A DNA stretch of 64,000 nucleotides from Sphingobium yanoikuyae. Lineage in GTDB: Bacteria > Pseudomonadota > Alphaproteobacteria > Sphingomonadales > Sphingomonadaceae. The DNA lies in contig NZ_CP053023.1 of the NCBI RefSeq assembly GCF_013001025.1, forward strand, positions 1-64,000, in the 5' to 3' direction. Every line of letters starts with the position of its first letter. Within the stretch, counting starts at the first letter, position 1. Both the position numbers and the translations under genes were made by a program. A model generated the notes under the pieces. The model was given only the letters and a program-made list of their open reading frames with translations. It searched no databases and was not told where the DNA came from. Below are positions 53,000 through 61,535 of this stretch, piece after piece.

Positions 53000-53242
53000 G
53001 GGCGAGCTCTCAGGATTTTAGCACACCCTACGCAGCAAGCTGCAGGAAATAAGCCCGAAATCCAACGGGTTACGGCAGAGGGGCGGATGTTTACACTGTA
53101 TGACGCGCGCGGCCGAAGTAATAATGGGCTCTAATTCAATATCTTAGCTGTCATCGCTGTTTACAGCGGCCTTCCCGCCTGCGCCTATTCTTGCGAAGGG
53201 GTGCACTCTCCTCTATAAGCGTCATCGCGCTCTCAAGCTCCA
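53000..53242. other. Region upstream of the transfer operon; possible oriT
   Basis: AT-richer than its surroundings, with no gene. In R388-like systems oriT lies directly before the RHH gene of the trwABC-type operon, which is the layout here. The stretch CTCTCCTCTATAAGCG (53206-53221) recurs in part before 52504. No nic site could be identified by eye. Confidence 0.35.
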
Positions 53243-53270
53243 CCAGCCTCTCTGCTAGGAGGCTGGCTTG
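53243..53270 (+). promoter_or_regulatory. Hairpin that buries the ribosome binding site of the RHH gene
   Basis: CCAGCCTC pairs perfectly with GAGGCTGG, eight pairs, and the second arm overlaps the AGGAGG Shine-Dalgarno (53257-53262) just before the TTG start at 53268. Structure plus a weak start codon suggests translational control. Confidence 0.55.
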
Positions 53271-53558
53271 TCCCACAGTTCGAAGATCGTCTCGCTGCGC
53301 ATGGCGCGAGACCGGTTCGACCGTCTCGTCGCGGTCGCCGATGCGCGTCACTGTCGGCCGTCCGACGTCATCCGCAGCGCCATCGATGCCTATCTTGGCG
53401 GGGCTTCGGTCCTGACTGCCAGCCAGCTTCGTCTCGCGCGCATCGGCGAGTTCCAGCAGCTCGCCCTCGACATCATCATCCGTGAGCAATTTCCCGAATT
53501 CCGCGACCGCATCGTCGCGGAAACCGACAAGCGCCTGGAGCAGTATCATGGCGCGTAA
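53268..53558 (+). CDS. Ribbon-helix-helix relaxosome accessory protein (TrwA/MbeC-like position)
   Basis: 96 residues from a TTG with AGGAGG five bases upstream. The TTG is needed because the next ATG (53301) would remove the beta strand SKIVSLRMARDRFDRL. The RHH helices continue through PSDVIRSAIDAYLGG (about 30-45). Such proteins bind oriT and often repress the transfer operon. Its 3' end overlaps traD by 11 bp. Confidence 0.75.
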   Translation: MSHSSKIVSLRMARDRFDRLVAVADARHCRPSDVIRSAIDAYLGGASVLTASQLRLARIGEFQQLALDIIIREQFPEFRDRIVAETDKRLEQYHGA

Positions 53559-55839
53559 AAACGATATCCGCACAGACGGCCGGGCCATCCCCTTGACCCA
53601 TCACAGCGCGCGCGGACGGGTGCAGCGCAATTCGGGCAATTTTACCCGCGGCTCGCAGCTTCTCACCCACGAACTTCTGATGTGGTTCTCGGGTGCGAAA
53701 CTGCCCATCCTGATGTGGTTCTTCCTCTTCGCGGCCGCCTGGTTCGTGATCATGTCGATCAAGCTCGACGAGCACGGCTTCCAGCTCATCTGCATGAAGA
53801 TTTATGCCGCGCTCTGGAACTGGGTCGACCTCAACCCCAACAAGCGCGTCAACGTCACCCTGCCGAGCGGCGAGGTCATGCGTACGGTGATGCCCGCGGT
53901 GCCTTATATCGCCGAGGTCATCCAGGCCTGGAAGATCGCGATGAAAGGCCTTCTGGCGGCCTTCTTCGTATCCATCTTCATCACCATCCCGGTCGCACTC
54001 TGGTTCGTCGATCTTTCGCGCCAGCGGGGCAAGACGATCCTTCAGGAACGCCACGAGCGCGGAGCCATGCTGGTCGCCCGCCACGTGCTTCTCAACGAGA
54101 TCAGCCAGCACAATTACGCGAAGTTCGAAGAGGAGGCGCAGGATCGCCTGCCCGGCCTCGCCCCGGCCAAGATTCTCGACATGCCGTTTCGTGCACGCAA
54201 GGCGGCGGGCATCCATCACCCCTATACGCTTGCGGGCATCCCTTATCCGCATCGCACCGAGCAGTCGCATACCATGCTCATCGGTACGACCGGATCGGGC
54301 AAGACGACCGAACTCAGGAGCCTGGTTTCGCAGGTGCGAGCCCGCGAGGACACGGCCGTCATCTTCGATCTCACCGGCGCCTATGTCGAAGCCTTCTACG
54401 ATTCCGCGCGCGATACGATCCTCAACCCGATGGACGCGCGCTGCCCGGCCTGGTCGATCTTCAACGACTGCACCACGCATAGCGAATTCACTGCCGCAGC
54501 GGCGGCGCTCATTCCCTCGGACGGCGGCTCTGCCGAACCCTTCTGGGCGCTCGCGGCGCGCACCCTCTTCATCGAGATGTGCATCCGGCTCCAGGAGCGC
54601 GGCGCGACGACCAATCTCGCGCTCTCCGAGAACCTGATGACGGCCGACCTGAAGCGGGTTCACCGTTTCCTTGCCAACACGATCGCGGACCCGCTCACCG
54701 CGCCGGAAGCCGCACGCATGGCGGAATCGATCCGCGCGGTCTTCAATACCAATGCGCAGGTGCTGCGCTTCCTTCCCGACGAGGGGCCACGCTTCTCGAT
54801 CCGCGACTGGACCACGACCGAGAAGAAGCCCGGCGCGATCCTGTTCATCACCTCGAACTATGTCGATCTGGCGATGAACCGGGCGCTGCTGACGCTGTGG
54901 ATGGACATCGCCATCAACCGCCTCATGACCATGCCGCGCACCCGCGATCTGCGCACCTGGTTCATGTTCGACGAACTCGGCGCACTCCATCGTCTGCCCG
55001 CGATCGAGAATGGTCTCCAGACCGCCCGCGCGTTCGGCGGCGCGATGATCCTGGGGATCCACAGCTTCGAAAAACTGATCGAGGTCTATGGCGAGCAGGG
55101 TGCCCGCAATCTCGCCTCGCTCGCGCGCTCCAAGCTGATGCTCGCAACCGCCGATCTCGACACCGCCGAGCAATGCGCGCGCTACATCGGCAACCGCGAA
55201 GTACGGCAGATGGATGAAGCCTATAGCTACGGCTACAACAACACGCGCGACGCCTCGACGCTGACGCCGCGCAAGCAGGTCGAGCCGCTCGTCATCGCGG
55301 ACGACATCACCAACCTGCCCTCGATGCATGGTTTCGTGAAATTCCCTGATGGCTTCCCCGCGGCGCGCATCCAGCTCCAGTGGAAAGACTACCCCCAGGT
55401 CGCCCAGGGCTTCATCGCCCGTCCCAATCTCCAGCCGGTGCGATCAAGGCGCGGAGAGGAGGCGTTCGAGGGGAGCGATGGGGGCGAAGCGGGCGGGCGC
55501 GATGGCGCCGCGCAGGTGATCGGGGAGGTTGCCGATCCCGTCAATCTGGCCAAGGAACTTGCCGCCAATATCCTGTCGGCCGAGGTCGAGGATGAGCATG
55601 ATGAAGCGGCCCGCCGGGCGCAGCGTGCGGCCGAGAGCGACGAGCGGCCAGCAACCCCCACGCACGCCGCGGACAGGGCACAGGCGGCGCGCGCTGCGAC
55701 CGGGGATCCTCAGACCGTGCCGCGCGATCGCGACGGGCGGGGTCAACCTGCGCCAGTGCCCCAGGTCGAGGATCAGACGCTGGTCGAGCTAAGGCAGGCG
55801 TTCGGGCGCGAGGACGACGGCATGGACATGGGGATCTGA
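53548..55839 (+). CDS. traD: Type IV coupling protein TraD/TrwB
   Basis: 763 residues. Two N-terminal membrane segments (about 52-70 and 133-154) and a small periplasmic loop between them. Walker A GTTGSGKT (246-253), Walker B WFMFDELGAL, and the conserved GGAMILGIHSF and SRSKLMLAT-like regions follow. The Ala/Arg/Glu-rich C-terminus (from about 640) is variable, as usual for specificity tails. It pumps relaxase-bound DNA to the type IV secretion channel, which is not encoded in this window. Confidence 0.94.
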   Translation: MARKNDIRTDGRAIPLTHHSARGRVQRNSGNFTRGSQLLTHELLMWFSGAKLPILMWFFLFAAAWFVIMSIKLDEHGFQLICMKIYAALWNWVDLNPNKRVNVTLPSGEVMRTVMPAVPYIAEVIQAWKIAMKGLLAAFFVSIFITIPVALWFVDLSRQRGKTILQERHERGAMLVARHVLLNEISQHNYAKFEEEAQDRLPGLAPAKILDMPFRARKAAGIHHPYTLAGIPYPHRTEQSHTMLIGTTGSGKTTELRSLVSQVRAREDTAVIFDLTGAYVEAFYDSARDTILNPMDARCPAWSIFNDCTTHSEFTAAAAALIPSDGGSAEPFWALAARTLFIEMCIRLQERGATTNLALSENLMTADLKRVHRFLANTIADPLTAPEAARMAESIRAVFNTNAQVLRFLPDEGPRFSIRDWTTTEKKPGAILFITSNYVDLAMNRALLTLWMDIAINRLMTMPRTRDLRTWFMFDELGALHRLPAIENGLQTARAFGGAMILGIHSFEKLIEVYGEQGARNLASLARSKLMLATADLDTAEQCARYIGNREVRQMDEAYSYGYNNTRDASTLTPRKQVEPLVIADDITNLPSMHGFVKFPDGFPAARIQLQWKDYPQVAQGFIARPNLQPVRSRRGEEAFEGSDGGEAGGRDGAAQVIGEVADPVNLAKELAANILSAEVEDEHDEAARRAQRAAESDERPATPTHAADRAQAARAATGDPQTVPRDRDGRGQPAPVPQVEDQTLVELRQAFGREDDGMDMGI

Positions 55840-55840
55840 C

Positions 55841-58800
55841 ATGCTGTCGGTCGCCTCGGTCCGCTCGGCTTCGGGCGCCGCGAATTATTTCGCGAAGGAC
55901 GACTATTACACCGTCGAAGGATCCTCCGAGATCAGCGCCTGGGGCGGGGAGGGCGCGGGGGCGCTCGGGCTGTCGGGAGAAGTGGGTAAGGATGCGTTCG
56001 AGGGCATGCTCAACGGCATCCTGCCTTCGGGAGAAGGGGTGGCTCAAGTAGAGAACCGCCGGGCCGGCCTCGACCTCACCTTCTCCATGCCCAAGTCAGC
56101 CTCGATCCTGGCCTATGTGGCGGGCGACAAGCGCATTCTCGCCGCCAACATGGCGGCGGTCCAGAAGACGATGGCCTGGGTCGAGAAAAACCTCGCCGAA
56201 GGTCGCAAGGATATCGGCGGGCGAACCGTCCCTGTCGCGACCGGCAACCTCGTCTATGCCCTCTTCCAGCACGACACGAGCCGTGCCCTCGATCCCCAGG
56301 GGCATATCCATGCAGTGATCGCCAACCTGACCCGTCTGCCCGACGGCAAATGGCAAGCGCTCCACGCGGACAAGATCTGGAGCCACAACACCGTCATCGG
56401 CTCGATCTACCACGCCTATCTGCGCGAAGGCATCGAGCAGCTCGGTTTCAGGATCGAGGCGCTCGGCAAGCACGGCACCTTCGAGATCGCCGGCGTACCG
56501 CGCAAGGTGATTGATGCCTACAGCCAGCGCCGCGAAGCGATCCTCGAAAAGGCGGCGGCGCTTGGCATCGTCTCGCACAAGGGCCGCGACCAGATCACCA
56601 CCAATACCCGCGATCCCAAGCTCAATGTCAAGGATCGCGACGCCCTCAAACAGGAATGGATCGACAAGGCGGCGTCGCTCGGATTTGACGGAAAGGCCCT
56701 CGTCGAGGGCGCCCTGGCGCGGTCCGATCGCCATGGGGCGCTCGGACCGCTCGAACGCGGCTACAAGGCGGTGACCGAGGCGATCGCCGCCGGGCGCGAA
56801 AAGCTCGGCGACCTTGTCCGGCCCGCGGATCCTTTGGTCGATCGCGGCCTTGCCCGCGTCACCCAGTCGCCCGCCATCGCGCGGGCCCAGCTCGCGGTCG
56901 CCTCGGCAGTCCGTATTCATAGCGAACGCGAGGCGGCCTTTCCCATCCATCGCCTTGCCAAGACCGCGCTCGACCTTGGCCTCAAGGACGTGACGATCGA
57001 TCGGATCGAACAGCGGATCCAGCAACTCGTCGCGCGCGGCACGCTGCTCAGGGGACAGGAGCGCGCAGCTGACTTCGTCACCACCCGGCAGGCACTAGCC
57101 ACGGAAACCCAGATCCTGACCCAGGTAGAGGCGGGCCGCGGACAGGCGAACCCAATCATCGACGCGTCCGAGGCGCCGGGCCGCCTGCAGGCCGCAGCGA
57201 CGCAGCCCCTCAATACAGGCCAGCTCGCCGCCGCTACCTTGATCCTCGGCTCGGCCGACCGCACGGTCTCGATCCAGGGCATCGCCGGCGCCGGCAAGTC
57301 GACGATGCTTCAGGCCGTCGCCCGCGTGGCGGAGGCGGAAGGACGCGCCATCACCGGCCTTGCCTTCCAGAACAAGATGGTCGCCGACCTGGCCGAAGGC
57401 GCAGGCGTCCCTGCGCAAACCATCGCCTCTTTCGTGCTTGCCCATGAACGGTATGTCGCCGAACCGCAGGGCCCGGGCTATGATGCGGCGCGGGCGGCAC
57501 ATGCCGGATCGATGCTGGTCGTCGACGAGACCTCGATGGTGTCGTCGAACGATATGCTCAAGCTGCACGCCATCGTCGAGACGCTTGGCGTCGACAAGCT
57601 CGTGCTGGTTGGTGACCGGCAGCAGCTCTCCTCGATCGATGCGGGCAAATCCTTCGCCATGATCCAGGCGGCGGGCGGCACGCTGGCGCGCATGGACGAG
57701 AATATCCGCCAGCGGACCGACGTCCTGCGCACCGTCGCCGCGCTTGCCAATATCGGCAAGGCAAGCGAGGCGATGCGGGTGCTGGGCGACAAGGTCATCG
57801 AAGCCTCCCAGCCCGCAGAACATGCCGCCGATCTCTGGCTGGCGCTCGATCCCGCGGAGCGCCAGGCGACCGCGGTCTTTGCCTCGGGACGCGAGGCACG
57901 TGCGGCGATCAACGAGAGGATCCAGGCGGGTCTTGCCGCCGAAGGATCGCTGGAAGGGGAGGGCATCCATCTCACGGTCTATGAGCGGGTCAACACGACG
58001 CGCGAGGAACTGCGCTACGCGGCCACCTACCGCGCCGGCATGACGCTCGAGGTCGGTCGGGGCGGCGGCCAGGACATAGGGCTCCGCGCCGGGCGCTACG
58101 ACGTCCTGGCTGTCCACGCCAATGGCAAGGTCGAGCTGGGCGAAGGCCGCCGCCGTATACGTTTCGATCCGCTGAAATTGTCGCCGACCGAGACACGCGA
58201 TCGCCTCCAGCTGACCGAGAAGAAGGATCTCCACTTGCGGGCCGGTGACCGCATACGCTGGACGGCCAACGACAAGCCGCGCGGCCTGACCAACGCCTCG
58301 CTCGCCCGGGTTGTCGCCGTCAATCGCGACAGCGTGACAGTCGAGACGGCGGGGAGGGACCGGCTCGTGCTCGCGTTTGGCGATCCCATGCTGAGCCGGG
58401 TGGACCTGGCCTATGCGCTCAACATGCACATGGCGCAGGGGATCACCACCGACAAGGCGATCACGGTCATGGATAGCCATGAGCGCAACCTGTCGAACCA
58501 GCGCCTCTTCAACGTCGGCGTCACCCGCGTGCGCGACGACCTCACCATGGTGGTCGACGACAAGGCGAAGCTCGAGCGGCAACTCGACCACAACCCCGGG
58601 AACAAGACCTCTGCGCTCGAGACCCTGGGCCGGCTCGAAATCGACGGTCCGGGAAGGGCGCAGGCATCCGGCCCATTCGATCCGGGACCTGTCGAAGGCG
58701 GACCTGGTCCCAAAGCGGCCGAAGGACTCGATGGCTTTCCGCCGGTGCCCCCGGCCGAAGGGCAGGTGGCCGCCAGGGCGAAGTCTGATGATCTGAGCGC

Positions 58801-58873
58801 GCCGCGCCTCAAGCCCGAACAAGCCGATCTGCTGCCCCCGCTGCCCGAACGCAGTCTGGGCCTCGATTTGTAA
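55841..58873 (+). CDS. traA: MobF-type relaxase-helicase (TraA/TrwC)
   Basis: 1010 residues. The N-terminal relaxase domain has candidate nucleophilic tyrosines Tyr22/Tyr23 and the metal-binding His144, His155, His157 (HDTSRALDPQGHIH). A RecD-like helicase follows: Walker A GIAGAGKST, Walker B MLVVDETSM, LVGDRQQLSSIDAG, and the C-terminal AYALNMHMAQG motif. It nicks oriT, stays covalently bound and unwinds the strand. One base after the traD stop; same operon. Confidence 0.95.
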   Translation: MLSVASVRSASGAANYFAKDDYYTVEGSSEISAWGGEGAGALGLSGEVGKDAFEGMLNGILPSGEGVAQVENRRAGLDLTFSMPKSASILAYVAGDKRILAANMAAVQKTMAWVEKNLAEGRKDIGGRTVPVATGNLVYALFQHDTSRALDPQGHIHAVIANLTRLPDGKWQALHADKIWSHNTVIGSIYHAYLREGIEQLGFRIEALGKHGTFEIAGVPRKVIDAYSQRREAILEKAAALGIVSHKGRDQITTNTRDPKLNVKDRDALKQEWIDKAASLGFDGKALVEGALARSDRHGALGPLERGYKAVTEAIAAGREKLGDLVRPADPLVDRGLARVTQSPAIARAQLAVASAVRIHSEREAAFPIHRLAKTALDLGLKDVTIDRIEQRIQQLVARGTLLRGQERAADFVTTRQALATETQILTQVEAGRGQANPIIDASEAPGRLQAAATQPLNTGQLAAATLILGSADRTVSIQGIAGAGKSTMLQAVARVAEAEGRAITGLAFQNKMVADLAEGAGVPAQTIASFVLAHERYVAEPQGPGYDAARAAHAGSMLVVDETSMVSSNDMLKLHAIVETLGVDKLVLVGDRQQLSSIDAGKSFAMIQAAGGTLARMDENIRQRTDVLRTVAALANIGKASEAMRVLGDKVIEASQPAEHAADLWLALDPAERQATAVFASGREARAAINERIQAGLAAEGSLEGEGIHLTVYERVNTTREELRYAATYRAGMTLEVGRGGGQDIGLRAGRYDVLAVHANGKVELGEGRRRIRFDPLKLSPTETRDRLQLTEKKDLHLRAGDRIRWTANDKPRGLTNASLARVVAVNRDSVTVETAGRDRLVLAFGDPMLSRVDLAYALNMHMAQGITTDKAITVMDSHERNLSNQRLFNVGVTRVRDDLTMVVDDKAKLERQLDHNPGNKTSALETLGRLEIDGPGRAQASGPFDPGPVEGGPGPKAAEGLDGFPPVPPAEGQVAARAKSDDLSAPRLKPEQADLLPPLPERSLGLDL

Positions 58874-58887
58874 GACGAGACGAGGAT

Positions 58888-59091
58888 ATGTCTGGATGGG
58901 ATTATGACGATGCCGGCAAGTTCGGCAGCGAAAAGGCGGCCGAGGATTTCGCGAAGGCCAATAATATCGACCCCAGCGACTTCCGTACCCGGCGCAACGG
59001 CGAGAGCGTCGAGCTCGAAATCCGGCGTTCCGCGCTCGATGGGCGCACGCTGCGCGATGGCGGCGAAGGCCGCCGCGACGGCTGGAATTGA
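58888..59091 (+). CDS. Small acidic protein downstream of the relaxase (67 aa)
   Basis: 67 residues, GAGGAT before the ATG. MSGWDYDDAGKFGSEKAAEDFAKAN-type sequence (shown in part), strongly charged. Lies 14 bases after traA and so belongs to the transfer operon. Function unknown. Confidence 0.6.
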   Translation: MSGWDYDDAGKFGSEKAAEDFAKANNIDPSDFRTRRNGESVELEIRRSALDGRTLRDGGEGRRDGWN

Positions 59092-59096
59092 CGGCT

Positions 59097-59669
59097 ATGG
59101 GTCTCGCGGATCGCGATTATATGCGCGCGCGCAGGCGGCGTGGCCAACTCACGCCCGAACCGCGCGTCGTCGTCCATCCCATGCAGAAGTGGATCATGCT
59201 GCTGTCGGCCGTGACGTTTCTTTATCCCGCCTACCGGGAGGCGAAACGCTCCGGCTGGCTTTCCGATGCAGGACCGTCCCTGCTGTTTCCCGCGACGGGA
59301 AGCGTAACCGTGGCTCGAGGCATCGAGCGCAAGGACGCGACCTCAAAGCTACGGGTGAGCACGGCTGATGCCAACGCCGTGGTGCTGCTCTTCGAGCGTG
59401 CGAGCGATCGTCATGTGATCTCGGTCTATGTCCGTCGTGAGGATCATGCGGAGGTCCCGGTGCCGCCTGGCACCTACCGCATGGGGATCATTGAGGGCGA
59501 CAAATGGCATGGGCGTGGAAGATTCTTCGGACCTTCGACCACCTACGAGACCGTCGTCAAACCCATGACCTTCACCGCCACCACCTCAAACGGGATCGAT
59601 CTGCATCGGCGTCCGGGCGGAAAGCTTCACACGCGCGTGAACCTCACCGATCCACCGGCGCTCGACTGA
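59097..59669 (+). CDS. Hypothetical protein with one membrane segment (190 aa)
   Basis: 190 residues from MGLADRDYM (ATG at 59097; 59088 is also possible, overlapping the previous stop). One hydrophobic segment near residues 30-45 (WIMLLSAVTFLYP), then a beta-rich domain. Coupled to the 67-aa gene. No family recognised. Confidence 0.5.
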   Translation: MGLADRDYMRARRRRGQLTPEPRVVVHPMQKWIMLLSAVTFLYPAYREAKRSGWLSDAGPSLLFPATGSVTVARGIERKDATSKLRVSTADANAVVLLFERASDRHVISVYVRREDHAEVPVPPGTYRMGIIEGDKWHGRGRFFGPSTTYETVVKPMTFTATTSNGIDLHRRPGGKLHTRVNLTDPPALD

Positions 59670-59682
59670 GAAAGGACAAAGC

Positions 59683-60084
59683 ATGGACATTGGCGAAATC
59701 CTGCTGTCTCCGAAAGGTCGAGTGGGCCGCGCCCCGTTCCTGGCGGTTGTGGCCACAGGTTGGGCGATCGCGTTCGATCTCCTGCCTTTCAACCCGCTGC
59801 TCGCGCTACGCTATGCCGCCACCATCAATGTCGCGGTCGTCGTCATTAGCGCGCTGGCGGTCTGGGTGGGGATCGCCATTACGGTCAAGCGTTTCCACGA
59901 CGTTGGATTATCGGGGTTCAATACGGTCGGATTGGTCTGGGCGACGCTGCGCGGCGACCCGCTGGCGATCGACGCGCCTTTCGCCATGGCCATCGCGGCC
60001 TTTGGGATCATCACCCAGCTATGGCTTTGCATAGAGCCGGGCTCGCGGAGCGCCAATCGCTTCGGCAATCCCGTGTCGGCTTAA
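59683..60084 (+). CDS. DUF805-family membrane protein
   Basis: 133 residues with about three membrane segments. DUF805 hallmarks: GRVGRAPF near the start, then VKRFHDVGLSGFN, and a C-terminal GSRSANRFG. Inner-membrane protein of unknown function. Its stop overlaps the end of the convergent gene by 4 bp. Confidence 0.82.
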   Translation: MDIGEILLSPKGRVGRAPFLAVVATGWAIAFDLLPFNPLLALRYAATINVAVVVISALAVWVGIAITVKRFHDVGLSGFNTVGLVWATLRGDPLAIDAPFAMAIAAFGIITQLWLCIEPGSRSANRFGNPVSA

Positions 60085-61007
60085 CGGGCACATCCCTTGC
60101 CCTCGACCCGCAAGTCGACATAGGCCCGGCCGTTCCATCGCACGACCGGCATGCAAAGGCCGGGGCCGCCGATGCCGATATCGGGCCAACCGTCTGCGCC
60201 TTTGGTGGGACGAATATCGGCGATCCCGACCGAATTATACATGCGCTTCCAGCGGCCGTCGGCCTGCTGGCTCATCACCCAGAAGGCGGCGCCCGTATTG
60301 CCATAACAATAGGTGCCGCCTTCGGTGATGATGGCCTCGGGTCTGCCGTCGCCGTTCAAGTCGCGCCGCTCCTCGATCGTGCCGGGTCCATAAGACCCTG
60401 GCCCATTGTCCTCGTCGCCATCGTTGCAGCCGCTTTCCCAGCGACCCTTCTTGAGGTGGAAGCCGGCGGCAAGAAAGATCGCGGCGTCTCCAGCGGGCGC
60501 GGCGGCGGCTGGACCCGAGGTCGCATTTCGAGCCGCCGATGGGGCGGCCCGCGCCGCCTGTGAAGCCATACGTGCGTCCGCGTAGACATTGCCATCATAA
60601 GTGAGCCGCGTCGTCACGCCGCCGCGCGTTGCGTTGAGCACGAACCAGCCGTTGACTGCTGTACCCGACGCCGCGACGGAGCCTTCCCCTTCAAGAATGC
60701 GGCGCCAGCGGCCATCCGGGCCCTGGGTGGCGACGGCATACCAGCGCTTCTCCTGCTGGTAGCAATCTCCGCTGTCGATAAAGAGGGCTTCCTTGCGTCC
60801 ATCACCGTTCATATCGACGAAGGTAAGGCGCGGCCTTGCCGGTTTGCCGCAGCGGTTCGTCGGCCCGACGGCGTCGGTGACGACAGGAAAGCCGCCCGCG
60901 CCATAGAGGGCTTTCGCCTGTTCGCGGGTCATGCCTGCCGATTGGGCCACAAGCGGCGGCGCCCATACAACTGCCGCGAGCGCGCCGATGCCTGTCCATC
61001 TGCCCAT
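60081..61007 (-). CDS. Secreted protein with FG-GAP/VCBS-like calcium-binding loops
   Basis: 308 residues. Signal peptide to about residue 22 (ending PPLVAQS). Two loops FVDMNGDGRKEALF and RDLNGDGRPEAII have the DxNxDG pattern of FG-GAP/EF-hand-like Ca2+ sites. Cysteines in RCGKP, SGDCYQ, SGCNDGD, TYCYGN, GLCMP suggest disulfides. Role unknown; exported to the periplasm or outside. Confidence 0.65.
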   Translation of the reverse strand: MGRWTGIGALAAVVWAPPLVAQSAGMTREQAKALYGAGGFPVVTDAVGPTNRCGKPARPRLTFVDMNGDGRKEALFIDSGDCYQQEKRWYAVATQGPDGRWRRILEGEGSVAASGTAVNGWFVLNATRGGVTTRLTYDGNVYADARMASQAARAAPSAARNATSGPAAAAPAGDAAIFLAAGFHLKKGRWESGCNDGDEDNGPGSYGPGTIEERRDLNGDGRPEAIITEGGTYCYGNTGAAFWVMSQQADGRWKRMYNSVGIADIRPTKGADGWPDIGIGGPGLCMPVVRWNGRAYVDLRVEGKGCAR

Positions 61008-61479
61008 ATGCCGTTCCCCGCACCGCTACAAAGGTTCCTGCATCGTGACGGTTCGGTCGCAAGGATCAAGCGATTCCATCAGAAAGAAGCTGCGTGACCT
61101 TGGGCATCCCGAAGACCAGGTCGATCGACGGCCTGAGGCGGTTCACTGGGCCACGTCTCGGGGTCAGTCGGCTGCGGGCCTGCGTGCTGTCTTCCTGCAA
61201 TCCTGATGTCGCGTGTGACACTTTACCCAGAGGTCGGGGTAAAGTGTCACGGATGGTATCAGATGTGAGGCGGAGCGAGCGAGGCAATATCCCCTAGAAG
61301 CCTCAACGCACGGGAGTTGTGCGCGGATGTTGGCTATTAAGCTTTATGGCTTTCTCTGAAATGCACTGGCTGCGGCGAATTGCCGCACTTTACCGCCTAA
61401 AGCTGCTACTCAGTCGGGATGGTACAAACGAACATCTCCAGGGTCCCTAGCACGTCCGGCCGAAATTGATGATGTGGAC
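61008..61479. other. Gene-poor region with a 14-bp perfect inverted repeat
   Basis: GTGACACTTTACCC (61215-61228) and its complement (61237-61250) around an 8-base loop, plus TGCGGC-GAATT-GCCGCA near 61373. AT-rich compared with the rest. A leftward fragment with NRLRPSIDLVFGMPKV-like sequence is present but unassigned. Likely insertion debris. Confidence 0.4.
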
Positions 61480-61532
61480 GGCTCTCCACCCTCTTCGGCA
61501 GGATAGTCTGCGGATGAGTCGGAAGGAGAGCC
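61480..61532 (+). promoter_or_regulatory. Hairpin covering the transposase ribosome binding site
   Basis: GGCTCTCC (61480-61487) pairs with GGAGAGCC (61525-61532), which contains the Shine-Dalgarno four bases before the IS110 start. Read-through transcripts from outside would have their start masked, a known safeguard in insertion sequences. Confidence 0.5.
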
Positions 61533-61535
61533 ACG

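Noticed and set aside
57095..58822. Long leftward open frame (575 codons) opposite the relaxase gene
   Set aside because: Antisense to the helicase half of TraA, whose motifs are unambiguous; composition is that of a GC shadow.
61066..61287. Leftward 73-codon frame left of the IS110 element
   Set aside because: No recognised domain and its 5' part includes the 14-bp inverted repeat; probably insertion debris.
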